Source: Akkermansiaceae bacterium
GTDB taxonomy: Bacteria > Verrucomicrobiota > Verrucomicrobiia > Verrucomicrobiales > Akkermansiaceae
NCBI GenBank assembly: GCA_029866215.1
Contig: JARWZU010000014.1
Span: forward strand, 1-43,802
Reading direction: 5' to 3'
Length of the DNA stretch: 43,802 nt
Positions 7,909 to 16,693 of this stretch are shown piece by piece. The position numbers and the translations under genes are program-made. The notes below the pieces were generated by a model, which was not told the DNA's origin, did not search any database, and worked only from the letters and a program-made list of their open reading frames with translations. Position 1 is the stretch's first letter, and every line of letters begins with the position of its first letter.

Positions 7909-9114
7909 ATGTCTGACACCTTTCTCCAATTCAGTAGCATTCCGGAAATTATCACCGAACTCGCCGCCGGCCGGTTGGTGATTGTTTCTGATGACCCATC
8001 GCGAGAAAACGAAGCCGACCTGGTCGGGGCGGCATCTCTTTGCACCCCAGAAATGGTCAACTTCATGGCGGTTTACGCTCGCGGTCTCATCTGTGCACCC
8101 ATCAGTGCCGCGCGCGCGGAGGAACTCGACTTGCAACAGATGGCCCGCCGAAATCGCGAGGGACATCAAACTGCATTCACAGTAAGTGTCGATGCCGCCA
8201 AGGGCGTGACCACTGGAATTTCGGCAGCCGACCGGGCGCTCGCGATTCAGTTGCTAGCAGACCCCCAAGCCACAGCCGATGACTTTGTGCAACCAGGCCA
8301 CATTTTCCCTCTGCAAGGTGTGCAAGATGGCGTGCTTCGGCGCGCTGGTCATACCGAGGCAGCACTCGACCTCGCAGGTCTTGCTGGCCTGCCAAGAGCT
8401 GCGGTGATTTGCGAAATCATGAACGACGACGGCACGATGGCTCGGGTCGGCCAACTCGGAGACTATCAAAAGCATCACAACCTCAAAGCATGCACCATTG
8501 CCCAATTGATCGAATATCGCCGGCGCTCAGAGAAACTCGTCGCCCGCGAACAAACGATCAAAATGCCCACGGATTTCGGCGAGTTTGATTGCCATCTTTA
8601 CCGGATGTCCACCGATGCGAGCCACCACCTCGCATTGACGAAAGGGCCGATCGACCCGGACAGGCCGATGCTCGTCCGAGTTCACTCGGAATGCTTAACT
8701 GGCGATGTTTTCCAGTCGCAGCGCTGCGACTGTGGCGGCCAACTTTCGGCGGCTCTTGAACGCATCTCAATTGAAGGTGGTATCCTCCTCTACCTCCGAC
8801 AAGAAGGGCGCGGTATCGGCCTGCCCGCAAAAATCCACGCCTACAAACTCCAGGAAGAAGGCCTAGACACGATCGAGGCGAATGAAAAACTTGGATTCAG
8901 CTCGGATCTTCGCGACTACGGCATGGGAGCCCAAATCCTCTACGATCTTGGCGTCCGCAAAATGCGCTTACTCACGAACAACCCGAAGAAAGTCATCGGC
9001 CTGGAAGGCTACGGGCTTGAAATCGTCGAGCAACTGCCCATCCGCCAACCCTCAAACCCTCACAACGAAAAATACCTCGAAACCAAACGAACGCGCATGG
9101 GCCACACGCTTTGA
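7909..9114 (+). CDS. ribBA: bifunctional DHBP synthase/GTP cyclohydrolase II
   Basis: A 401-residue two-domain riboflavin enzyme. The N-terminal half makes 3,4-dihydroxy-2-butanone 4-phosphate from ribulose 5-phosphate; it has the acidic DDPSRENEADL loop and the RAGHTEAALDLAGLAGL motif. The C-terminal half (about residues 205-401) opens GTP to start the pyrimidine branch. It has the zinc cysteines in ECLTGDVFQSQRCDCGG and the RQEGRGIGL catalytic segment, so both activities look intact. In some bacteria one half has decayed, but not here. I chose the ATG at 7909; the open frame extends to 7813 but that part overlaps yqgE and is not conserved. No FMN riboswitch was recognised upstream. Confidence 0.96.
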   Translation: MSDTFLQFSSIPEIITELAAGRLVIVSDDPSRENEADLVGAASLCTPEMVNFMAVYARGLICAPISAARAEELDLQQMARRNREGHQTAFTVSVDAAKGVTTGISAADRALAIQLLADPQATADDFVQPGHIFPLQGVQDGVLRRAGHTEAALDLAGLAGLPRAAVICEIMNDDGTMARVGQLGDYQKHHNLKACTIAQLIEYRRRSEKLVAREQTIKMPTDFGEFDCHLYRMSTDASHHLALTKGPIDPDRPMLVRVHSECLTGDVFQSQRCDCGGQLSAALERISIEGGILLYLRQEGRGIGLPAKIHAYKLQEEGLDTIEANEKLGFSSDLRDYGMGAQILYDLGVRKMRLLTNNPKKVIGLEGYGLEIVEQLPIRQPSNPHNEKYLETKRTRMGHTL

Positions 9115-9191
9115 GCCCACGTCCGATTTTGAGGAACCTATTGAAATACCGTTGACCCATTTGTCAGATTCTGACAAGGATGAGGAACCCT

Positions 9192-9737
9192 ATGAAATCG
9201 CTGTTACCTTTTGTCGGTCCGTTCTTGCTTGCCCTTGTTGGATGCAGCACTTCGCCTATCCGAACCGATGACGAAAGCTTCAACCCACTAGAACAGCCCG
9301 GCAACTACAGACGCCCAGCCATCACCCAGGCTAAAGGTTTTCCTGCAGGTCAATTCGTGCAAGCGGCCGTGGACAACACCGCATTTTTCAAAACCAACCC
9401 TGACAGCAGCACCACCGCCGACAAGCTTCTCAGGCAAGGAACTTCAATGAAGGTGATCTCCAGCGATTCAGCGAACGCGAAGGTCGAACTCGACAGTGGC
9501 GAAATCGGGTACGTTCCAGCGGTTATGTTGTTCAATCCAAACTCTGCGCCGCAGCCCCCTGAAACCATCACCCCCGGATATCCACCACTGCCAACCAATG
9601 GCAACGGCAATGGCGAACCTCTGCCAGTCATCGACCCATCCGAACAACCTCCAAACAACGCGACCCCCACCACTGCAAACCCGAGCGCCCAAAAAACTGG
9701 GGCACCTGTGCCGCCTGTCACGGCACCGACCCAGTGA
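9192..9737 (+). CDS. predicted lipoprotein with SH3-like segment
   Basis: A protein of about 181 residues. The N-terminus is a lipoprotein signal ending in the lipobox LVGC, so it should be lipidated and anchored in a membrane facing the periplasm. Residues about 45-115 (from FVQAAVDNTAFF to GYVPAVMLF) read like a small bacterial SH3 domain: a strand, TSMKVIS, then a GEIGYVP ending. The rest is a Pro/Asn/Thr-rich tail that is probably disordered. I prefer the ATG at 9192 because GAGGA lies five bases before it; the ATG at 9180 adds four residues. I do not recognise a named family. It is co-directional with ribBA (77 bases away) and with the next lipoprotein. Confidence 0.75.
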   Translation: MKSLLPFVGPFLLALVGCSTSPIRTDDESFNPLEQPGNYRRPAITQAKGFPAGQFVQAAVDNTAFFKTNPDSSTTADKLLRQGTSMKVISSDSANAKVELDSGEIGYVPAVMLFNPNSAPQPPETITPGYPPLPTNGNGNGEPLPVIDPSEQPPNNATPTTANPSAQKTGAPVPPVTAPTQ

Positions 9738-9816
9738 TTCCGCCCACACCCGTACCCACCTTCTATCCAAATTCTTGCTTCTTGAATTGGTAGCGCCATC
9801 CGCCTTAACTCATGGC

Positions 9817-10275
9817 GTGATTCGTTATTTCAGTCTTTTCGCAATCGGGCTTTTGGCTGGATGCTCCGGACCTCACCAGGCACTCACCGTCCAGCAATTC
9901 CAACTTCTCGACCAAAACACGCTGATCACGGATGAACCGATGGTTGCGATGGAGAAGCAGCGGCGTTTGCACGGAGCGGTGAGCATGGCCGAACGCCAGA
10001 ACCGACTGGGATCTTACTACTCGATGTACTGGAACGATGCCGCTGGAAAGGACACCGGCGAGGTCGAACTAACCTTCGAATTCCAGCAAGGAGCCACCGC
10101 AAGCGAAATCAAAAAAATCACTCGCAAGTTTCCCTCCTCGGATGCCAGCGGTACCGCAGAATTTTCCATCATTGGCGAAAATTATTCCAAGAACGGCAAA
10201 GTTCTCGCATGGAAGGCGACACTCCAACGCGGCAACCGAGTGATTTCCAGCCAAAAGTCGTTTCTTTGGCGCTGA
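9817..10275 (+). CDS. small predicted lipoprotein of unknown function
   Basis: A protein of 152 residues if it starts at the GTG at 9817. From there the sequence is a compact lipoprotein signal (IRYFSLFAIGLLAGC), which is why I prefer this start over the long upstream frame reaching 9496; that part shadows the previous gene. The ATG at 9812 is out of frame and stops at once. The mature part is hydrophilic, with alternating strands (GEVELTFEFQQG, KVLAWKATLQRG) suggesting a small beta-rich domain. No known family is recognised. It lies 79 bases after the preceding lipoprotein gene, in the same direction. Confidence 0.65.
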   Translation: MIRYFSLFAIGLLAGCSGPHQALTVQQFQLLDQNTLITDEPMVAMEKQRRLHGAVSMAERQNRLGSYYSMYWNDAAGKDTGEVELTFEFQQGATASEIKKITRKFPSSDASGTAEFSIIGENYSKNGKVLAWKATLQRGNRVISSQKSFLWR

Positions 10276-10367
10276 CTTAATGAATTTTTCGATGGATGGT
10301 TGACCTAAGTGCTCTGCGATTTTATACTCGTGGAGCACTTGCCGTACAATTGACGGCTCTTTCACCT

Positions 10368-10904
10368 GTGAGCGCGCAATGCCCCATTTTTGTCGGAATC
10401 TTCGAGGAATTCACTTGGATTCGTTGTGAAGGGAAGGGATCGTTTATGAACAGTCCTGCCATCAAGGAATTTGGCATGGGACGCATCGCTGCGGGGGAAA
10501 AACGAATCGTATTCGATCTGGGAGCATGCATTGGGATGGATTCTACTTTCATGGGAACTCTTGCCGGTCTAGCAGGCCGCTTGCCAACGCAAGCAGAAAG
10601 CGGCATCCAAGTCGCGGACGCTGGCGATCGCAACCGCCGCTCACTCGAAGACTTGGGGCTAGACTTCCTCATGGAAATCGACCCGCCGGAGGCAAAGTGG
10701 TTGCAGACCGTCAATTCGATTCGAACCAATCTCACTCGGCTTGATCCTCTCCCACCACCAACCCAATTTCAACAAACCCGACACGTGCTTGATGCGCACC
10801 AAATTCTCTCAAAAACCAACGAGAAAAATACCCGCGCTTTTGCAAATGTCGTCACGTTGTTAGAATCCGAGCTAGCAGAGAAACCAGAATCACCAAACAA
10901 ATGA
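10368..10904 (+). CDS. STAS-domain protein, likely anti-anti-sigma factor
   Basis: The frame is open from 10296, but the GTG at 10368 gives a protein of 178 residues that begins right at the STAS domain. With that start the conserved phospho-acceptor is Ser59 in the motif GMDSTFMGTL, next to the position of Ser58 in SpoIIAA (DSSGLG). STAS proteins of this type bind anti-sigma kinases when unphosphorylated. Residues after about 100 form a charged C-terminal extension that is longer than in stand-alone SpoIIAA and has no recognised domain. A PP2C phosphatase gene follows after 41 bases, the standard partner. No RsbW-like kinase is in the window. Confidence 0.8.
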   Translation: MSAQCPIFVGIFEEFTWIRCEGKGSFMNSPAIKEFGMGRIAAGEKRIVFDLGACIGMDSTFMGTLAGLAGRLPTQAESGIQVADAGDRNRRSLEDLGLDFLMEIDPPEAKWLQTVNSIRTNLTRLDPLPPPTQFQQTRHVLDAHQILSKTNEKNTRAFANVVTLLESELAEKPESPNK

Positions 10905-10945
10905 TCCGCCGCGCGATCATGCATCTGACTCACTGACTTCCGGCG

Positions 10946-12388
10946 ATGCAAGATCCCACTGCCATTTTATTCACTGCCTTTACGTTGCTAATCATTGCTT
11001 TGTCGCTCGCCTTGCAAAACCAACGGCGCAAGGCCCAAAAAATCCGCCAACGATTCGGCGACCTCGAACGCGGCGAACAACGGATGTTTGCCTTCCTCCA
11101 TGACTTGGGGCTAGCAATCGAAAATGAACCCGAACCCTCGGTGATCTCACGCATCATCGTGGAAGGTGTGGATAAAGTCGTCAGCGCTCGCGGCGGAGCG
11201 ATTTATTTCGTCAATGCCGATGGTAATTTCCTCAACCCAGCCTACATCTCGGACGAATGCCCACCCTTGATCGGCATCCCAATGGAAATCCGCAACCGCG
11301 CCAAACGAGATCCACGCGCGCTCGAGAGCCACCTTCGCTTGTCCCGACTCTCGATCGATGAAGGGATCCTTGGCCACTGCCTGAGCGTGGGGGAGCCGAT
11401 CCATGTGCCAGACATCAAGAACCACCCGGCATTTCGCGATGCCTTCATCGGCTACACCGACGATGTTTCCGCACTCGTATCTCCCCTTCGCCATGCGAAC
11501 AAAGACATGGGCGTCCTCGTGGTCGCACGCCGCCACACCGATGGAAATTTCACGAACAACGACTTCGCAGTCTTTCGCTCGATCGCCGAACAGTCGTCAT
11601 TTGCCATCGGCAATGCTCGCATCCACCGAGAAGCTCACGAAAAACGCGCCATCGAAGGCGAACTCAACAACGCACGCGAAGTCCAACGCGTCTTGCTTCC
11701 CCAAGAAGATCCTCTGATCCATGGATTTAAAATCAGTGGAACCAACGTCCCCGCGCGCATCATCAGCGGCGACTATTATGACTACATCGACCTAGGCGAC
11801 CAAAAATTCGGCGTTGCCATAGCAGACGTCTCAGGCAAGGGCGTTCCGGCTGGCTTGTTGATGGCGATGTGCCGAAGCTCGCTCCGATCCTTTGCCTCAA
11901 GTGATGCATCCCCCTCCAGTGTCATGGCCGCAGTCAACCGGCAGCTCTTCCCAGACATTCGCGAAGACATGTTCATCAGCATGTCCTACGGCATCCTCAA
12001 CACAGCAAACGACACGCTCACCCTCTCACGGGCAGGCCATGAACCCGCATTGCTCTTCCGGCGAGAAACCGGTAAAGTCGAACTCCTCAGATCACCTGGC
12101 CTCGCGCTCGGCATCGATAGTGGCTCCGTGTTCGAACGCGTCACCCGAGACCAGGAAGTCGCACTGAAAACCGGCGACTGCGTGCTGTTCTACACGGACG
12201 GCGTTAAGGAAGCCATCGACAAGGAAGAAGAGGAATTTGGGATGGAGCGGATGTGCGAATCGTTCAGAATGGCAGCCCCACTCGGTGCGGAGGCCATTCT
12301 CAGTCGAATGCAGGAAGAACTCGCTCAGTTCACTGGAGACGGCCCACAAATGGACGACATCACCCTCGTCGCAATCGAGAAACGTTAG
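10946..12388 (+). CDS. membrane-anchored GAF-PP2C (SpoIIE/RsbU-type) phosphatase
   Basis: A 480-residue signalling phosphatase. Residues about 7-25 form one membrane helix. A GAF domain follows (about 60-225), preceded by a short charged linker. A coiled linker (about 228-250, EKRAIEGELNNAREVQRVLLP) leads to the PP2C/SpoIIE catalytic domain (about 255-480). Metal-site motifs are present: ISGDYYDY, IADVSGKGVPAGLLM, and QMDDITLVAI near the C-terminus. Such enzymes dephosphorylate STAS proteins, so its likely substrate is the protein encoded directly upstream. The GAF domain should sense the trigger; its ligand is unknown. Confidence 0.93.
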   Translation: MQDPTAILFTAFTLLIIALSLALQNQRRKAQKIRQRFGDLERGEQRMFAFLHDLGLAIENEPEPSVISRIIVEGVDKVVSARGGAIYFVNADGNFLNPAYISDECPPLIGIPMEIRNRAKRDPRALESHLRLSRLSIDEGILGHCLSVGEPIHVPDIKNHPAFRDAFIGYTDDVSALVSPLRHANKDMGVLVVARRHTDGNFTNNDFAVFRSIAEQSSFAIGNARIHREAHEKRAIEGELNNAREVQRVLLPQEDPLIHGFKISGTNVPARIISGDYYDYIDLGDQKFGVAIADVSGKGVPAGLLMAMCRSSLRSFASSDASPSSVMAAVNRQLFPDIREDMFISMSYGILNTANDTLTLSRAGHEPALLFRRETGKVELLRSPGLALGIDSGSVFERVTRDQEVALKTGDCVLFYTDGVKEAIDKEEEEFGMERMCESFRMAAPLGAEAILSRMQEELAQFTGDGPQMDDITLVAIEKR

Positions 12389-12406
12389 CCTCTCGCCTCT
12401 CCAAAA

Positions 12407-13384
12407 TCACCAATGCGTCGTGGCCCGAAAATTCTCGATCCGTGCCTGCAACTCATTCGCATTCAGAGTCTCCATCCGACGGGTCGAAAATGCTTCGCAA
12501 GTGAAAGATGCTAACATCGATCCATGAATGATCGCCTGGCGCAACGCAGGCGTCTCATACGGTGGATGACCTTGCGACGCCAAATAACCAGCCATCCCAC
12601 CCAAGAACGTGTCACCGGCACCCGTCGGATCGGCCACAGCATCTAACGGATAGGCAGAGCAGCGGAAGATTTCACCATTTTTGGAAAACAACATGGCTCC
12701 AAACTCGCCCAGCTTGACCACCACATGGCGCGGCCCTTTTTCTAGCAGAATTTTTCCAGCTTTCACTAGATTCGATGTACCCGCAAGCGTGCGAGCTTCC
12801 CCTTCATTCAACACAAACAAATCGAGTCGTGGCAAAACCTGATGGAGACGCTCATTGGCAATGTCGATCCAGAGATCCATCGTGTCAGCAATCACAAAGC
12901 CATGACCCTCCGCAGCATCAGAACCGCCAACACCGCACTGGTCGAGCATTTCAAGCTGGTTATCCGGAGACATGTTAGCCAACACCACGATCGGAGATTC
13001 TGCAGAGGCCGCAGGAACCTTGACCTTCCAACTCTCTAATACATTGAGTCCCACATGGTGGGTCGTGCGCTCGTTCATGTTGGCGTGATACTCACCTGCC
13101 CAAGTGAAGGACTCGCTTTCAGAACGTTCCACCCCATCCAGCGTGACGCCCCTACCCTCCAACATGTCGAGATGCTCTTGCGGGAAATCATGACCGATGA
13201 TCCCCACAAGGTCGATAGGACGACTGAAAAAGGATGCCGCAAGTGCTGCATAGGCCGCAGACCCACCCAAGAGGTTGCTTGCCTCCGCATCCGGAGTTTT
13301 GACGTGATCGATTGCAATGGTGCCGCCAATAACGACACGGGGTGAGGACTGAGGACTGGACATGATGATTGAAAGATCCGGCAA
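12407..13384 (-). CDS. PfkB-family carbohydrate/nucleoside kinase
   Basis: A 325-residue kinase of the ribokinase superfamily. The glycine-rich N-terminal motif (GGSAAYAALAASFF) and the C-terminal anion-hole and catalytic-base motif DPTGAGDTFLGGM are both intact, with the catalytic Asp in GAGD. FVLNEGEARTL is also typical of the family. The start could equally be the ATG at 13363, seven codons in. The substrate is not clear from sequence: the family includes ribose, fructose, adenosine and sugar-acid kinases. It converges with the phosphatase gene (18 bases apart) and is divergent from folC. Confidence 0.9.
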   Translation of the reverse strand: MPDLSIIMSSPQSSPRVVIGGTIAIDHVKTPDAEASNLLGGSAAYAALAASFFSRPIDLVGIIGHDFPQEHLDMLEGRGVTLDGVERSESESFTWAGEYHANMNERTTHHVGLNVLESWKVKVPAASAESPIVVLANMSPDNQLEMLDQCGVGGSDAAEGHGFVIADTMDLWIDIANERLHQVLPRLDLFVLNEGEARTLAGTSNLVKAGKILLEKGPRHVVVKLGEFGAMLFSKNGEIFRCSAYPLDAVADPTGAGDTFLGGMAGYLASQGHPPYETPALRQAIIHGSMLASFTCEAFSTRRMETLNANELQARIENFRATTHW

Positions 13385-13562
13385 GCGGCGATCCGGATTT
13401 GATCGCTTAACGCCGTTTCAAGCAAGCCACAATGCATCCAGAATACCGACATCCGCCTCCTTGCCCGACCTCCAGAGCCGTCCGCCAAACGCATTTCATC
13501 CGCCCTTGTCAAAATCACGGCTTGGCAGAACCACAAATCCGAGTGATGGATGGAGGTAGACC

Positions 13563-14774
13563 ATGGACTACCCAGACGCATTGGATTGGCTATTTTCCAC
13601 CCAGATGTTCGGCATCAAGCTGAGCCTCGATGGCTCCCGCCAACTTCTCAAAGAGTTTCTCGCCTACCCATCCCACGGCGTGAAGGTGATCCATGTGGCC
13701 GGCACCAATGGCAAAGGCAGTACCTGCGCGATGATCGACAGCATCGCACGTGCCTGTGGCCAACGCTGCGGGCTATTCACCTCGCCACACCTCATTGACT
13801 ACCGCGAACGCATCAAAGTAAGCGGCGAAGAGATCCCCGAGGAACCATGCGCTGCGATGCTAACCGAATTGCGCACCCTGTGCGAATCGATGGAGCACCA
13901 TCCGACGTTTTTTGAAATCACCATGGTTCTAGCGATGCGTTGGTTCCGCATGCGGGAGTGCGAAATCATCATTTTGGAAACCGGCATGGGCGGCAGGTTG
14001 GATGCCACGACCGCCGTGCCCGCTGACGTCTGCGTGATCACACCGATCGGCCTAGACCACATGCAATGGCTGGGAAACTCATTGGAGGAAATTGCCAAGG
14101 AGAAGGCCGGAATCTTCGTCTGCGGGAAACCTGTAATTTCAGCACCCCAAGCAAAATCCGTGCAGCGTGTATTGGAACAAGAAGCCAACGAAAGCCGGTC
14201 GCCTTTGGAGTTTCTCACAGAACCTCTGCTCGGTTATCCCATGGCACTGGCTGGAGATCATCAGATTTGGAATGCCGCACTCGCCGTTGCAGCGCTTCAT
14301 CGCGCCGGGATTGCTCTTAGCTCAGACAGCGTCCGATACGGTCTCAGCCATGTGAAATGGCCGGGGAGATTTGAAAGGATCCAGCCGAACATCGTGCTCG
14401 ACGGCGCTCACAATACCCAATCCGCAGAGGCCCTGCGAGCCACCTGGGAATCGACTTTTCCCGGCGAGAAAGCCGCACTCGTTTTCAGCGCGGTGGAGGG
14501 CAAGGATATTCCAAGTATCCTTGCGATTCTCGCTCCACTCGCATCTACCCTTTTTCTTTGCCCTATCAACACTCCGCGAGCTTGCGGGGTCGATGAGCTC
14601 GCTCGCTCCCTGCCGGCGGATGCCCCTCCATATGAAACATTCAGCTGCCTAAAGGACGCCATCGCTGCCGCAACACTGCATAGCGATAAGATCCTCGTGG
14701 CTGGCTCCCTTTTCCTCGTGGGCGAGGCACGGGCAATTCTCACCTCGGGACGCTTCCAGAGTAGTTCGCAGTGA
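13563..14774 (+). CDS. folC: dihydrofolate/folylpolyglutamate synthase
   Basis: A 403-residue Mur-ligase-like enzyme that adds glutamate to dihydropteroate and folates. The P-loop is HVAGTNGKGSTCAMI (about residues 43-57), followed by GLFTSPHLIDYRERI, the folate-binding loop. ETGMGGRLDATT and ITPIGLDHMQWLG are standard motifs, and VLDGAHNTQSAEALR marks the C-terminal domain. The ATG at 13563 has a good Shine-Dalgarno sequence, GGAGG, six bases upstream, which is unusual in this window and fixes the start. pabB and folP are elsewhere in the window, not in this operon. Confidence 0.96.
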   Translation: MDYPDALDWLFSTQMFGIKLSLDGSRQLLKEFLAYPSHGVKVIHVAGTNGKGSTCAMIDSIARACGQRCGLFTSPHLIDYRERIKVSGEEIPEEPCAAMLTELRTLCESMEHHPTFFEITMVLAMRWFRMRECEIIILETGMGGRLDATTAVPADVCVITPIGLDHMQWLGNSLEEIAKEKAGIFVCGKPVISAPQAKSVQRVLEQEANESRSPLEFLTEPLLGYPMALAGDHQIWNAALAVAALHRAGIALSSDSVRYGLSHVKWPGRFERIQPNIVLDGAHNTQSAEALRATWESTFPGEKAALVFSAVEGKDIPSILAILAPLASTLFLCPINTPRACGVDELARSLPADAPPYETFSCLKDAIAAATLHSDKILVAGSLFLVGEARAILTSGRFQSSSQ

Positions 14775-14782
14775 CTTGAAAC

Positions 14783-14818
14783 AAAAAACGACCAGCCTTT
14801 GATCACAAAGACTGGTCG
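14783..14818 (-). terminator. intrinsic terminator of the RRM protein gene
   Basis: A 13-bp stem with one mismatch (14789-14801 with 14806-14818) and a 4-base loop. On the minus strand it is followed directly by six T residues (complement of 14783-14788). It lies between convergent folC and the RRM gene. The plus-strand side lacks a T run, so it serves mainly the minus-strand gene. Confidence 0.85.
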
Positions 14819-14853
14819 CTTGAAATTAAAACGTTTTGGAAGATGGCTAAGGA

Positions 14854-15330
14854 TTAATCCCAACCGCCACCACCGCCGCCGCCTTTGTAGCCGCCGCCAC
14901 CACCCTTGTAGCCACCGCCGCCACCGCGACGATCACCACCACCACCACCGTAGCCGCCACCGCCACCGCCACGACGTTCACCGCCATAGCCGCCGCCACC
15001 GCCGCCACCGCCGCCGCCACGACGTTCACCGCCATAGCCGCCGCCACCGCCGCCGCCGCCACTCGGACGGAAACCACCGGGACGTGCTTCTTTCGGCTCA
15101 GAGGCATTCACGCGAAGCGCACGGCCCTGATAGTCGTAGCCATTGAGCGCCTCGATTGAGGCATTCAGTTGACTCTGATCGCCGAGTGTCACGAATGCAA
15201 ATCCCTTGGATCGGCCCGTTTCACGGTCGGTGATGATTTTAACCCGTTCAACGGGTCCATATGCGGCGAAGAGTCCTGTAACGTCTTCTTCAGTAGCGGA
15301 GTAGGGCAAGTTGCCCACGTAGATGTCCAT
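14854..15330 (-). CDS. RRM RNA-binding protein with glycine-rich tail
   Basis: A 158-residue protein. Residues 1-80 are one RNA recognition motif with both RNP boxes: IYVGNL (RNP2, residues 3-8) and KGFAFVTL (RNP1, about 42-49). The rest is a low-complexity tail of Gly with Tyr, Arg and Lys (YGGERR, YKGGGGG units) ending in WD. This layout matches the cold-induced RNA-binding proteins of cyanobacteria and other bacteria, and plant GRP proteins. The tail may bind RNA nonspecifically or drive condensation. It has its own terminator and is not in an operon. Induction by cold is known for relatives but not shown here. Confidence 0.93.
   Translation of the reverse strand: MDIYVGNLPYSATEEDVTGLFAAYGPVERVKIITDRETGRSKGFAFVTLGDQSQLNASIEALNGYDYQGRALRVNASEPKEARPGGFRPSGGGGGGGGYGGERRGGGGGGGGGGYGGERRGGGGGGYGGGGGDRRGGGGGYKGGGGGYKGGGGGGGWD
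14968..15063 (-). repeat. two tandem 48-bp repeats within the RRM gene
   Basis: Two near-identical 48-bp units (14968-15015 and 15016-15063) each encode a 16-residue YGGERR plus poly-Gly unit. They are in frame with the gene. They sit in a longer stretch rich in the triplets GCC and ACC on the plus strand, so slippage could change tail length without a frameshift. Confidence 0.8.
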
Positions 15331-15622
15331 TTTTGTCTATTCGTATCACGCCATCACATTCAACACTTCCCGAGACCATGGCGTAAAAGACCGGACAAAG
15401 TGCGCTCATTTGCGAATTTGCAAAATGAACGCCCTGTCTTTAGCTACTGAAAAATGACTTGGCAAGAATTGATTTTCGCCAAAAATTTACCCCCCCAGCC
15501 TCCAATTCGATCGGAAACTTCACCTTTGTCTGGGATATTCCAATCGAAATCTTGAGTTAGAAAACGACCACCTGCCACTATCGCATTGACCTAGGCATGG
15601 TCGGCAGAAACCATCGCAGCTG

Positions 15623-16687
15623 ATGCTCAGTACAGGCAGCCGCATACCGTATTTTTCAGACAAAAATCGTGTTTTCTGGCTAATACAATCGCTGGGCTGG
15701 TTACTGATGACGCTGGTGGCATTGGGTATTTTGCGGACCCAAAATACAAGCTTGGCACCGTTTATTTTGTTCCGATCGATTTTCGGATTCTTGGTCACCG
15801 CTTTTCTGCTGCGGCCCATCCTGCGCCTCTTGCGCGGGCGATATTCGGCCACACCCGTGTTGCTGGTTTCCTCACTGATTGGATCGGTGATCGTATTTGG
15901 CTTGGCTGATGCCTATGGCACCTTGTGGATCTTCAATTTGGTTTCCAATCTGCAGGCCAATGACGCCACCAGCCAAATGTTCCTCAATTCCAGTCTGACC
16001 CTGCGCTGTGGGATTTACGCCTTTTGGGTCAGCCTCTACCTAGGCATCAATCACTACATCGACTCCTCTCGTGAGCAGCTGCGCCTTGCCCAGCTCGAGA
16101 GCGATAAACGCGATAGCGAGCTGCGGTTGCTGCGTGCCCAAGTCAATCCACATTTTCTCTTCAATGCGCTCAATGCCATCCTCGCCGAAGCTGAGAACCC
16201 AGATCGCGTCACCAAGATCACTCATTCCCTCGCCGACTACCTGCGCTTTTCACTCGAGCAAACCGCCGACCTTTATCCGCTCGGCGACGAACTTAACGCT
16301 CTGGAAAATTACCTGCGGGTCGAAAAAATCCGTTTCGAAGAGCGCCTCGAATACACCCTGGAGGCCGACGATGCCGCTCGCGGTCGACTGATCCCCGGCG
16401 CATTGATCCAGCCACTTTTAGAAAACGCCATCAAATACGGTCAGCGCACCAGCCCGCCACCGCTACGGCTGGCCATCCGCGTGCAAAGCCACGCCAATGG
16501 CTCGCTCTCTCTGGTCGTTGAAAACAGCGGCCAATGGGTCGAGCCGGGCGCCAGCAACTCCACCAGCATGGGCCTTAACAACCTGCGCCGACGCCTCGAA
16601 CTGGACTACCGTGGCAAAGCCTCTCTCACCACCGAAGCCGCCGCAGGCATCGTCCGGGTGCGGGTGGAACTGCCCGCACCGATCTAA
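15623..16687 (+). CDS. LytS-type sensor histidine kinase
   Basis: A 354-residue membrane kinase of the LytS/YehU class (His_kinase family). The first 145 residues hold about four hydrophobic segments with no large periplasmic domain. The phospho-acceptor is His177 in the motif QVNPHFLFNALNAI. The ATPase part has the N box ALIQPLLENAIKYG and the GLNNLRRRL segment. The sensor has no recognised extracellular domain, so the signal may be within or near the membrane. The response-regulator gene follows after 6 bases, and a PEP-CTERM gene lies beyond it. Confidence 0.93.
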   Translation: MLSTGSRIPYFSDKNRVFWLIQSLGWLLMTLVALGILRTQNTSLAPFILFRSIFGFLVTAFLLRPILRLLRGRYSATPVLLVSSLIGSVIVFGLADAYGTLWIFNLVSNLQANDATSQMFLNSSLTLRCGIYAFWVSLYLGINHYIDSSREQLRLAQLESDKRDSELRLLRAQVNPHFLFNALNAILAEAENPDRVTKITHSLADYLRFSLEQTADLYPLGDELNALENYLRVEKIRFEERLEYTLEADDAARGRLIPGALIQPLLENAIKYGQRTSPPPLRLAIRVQSHANGSLSLVVENSGQWVEPGASNSTSMGLNNLRRRLELDYRGKASLTTEAAAGIVRVRVELPAPI

Positions 16688-16693
16688 TCTGCC

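Noticed and set aside
9496-9816. Upstream extension of the second lipoprotein frame
   Set aside because: It overlaps the first lipoprotein gene and its Pro/Arg-rich translation has no signal; the GTG at 9817 gives a proper lipoprotein signal.
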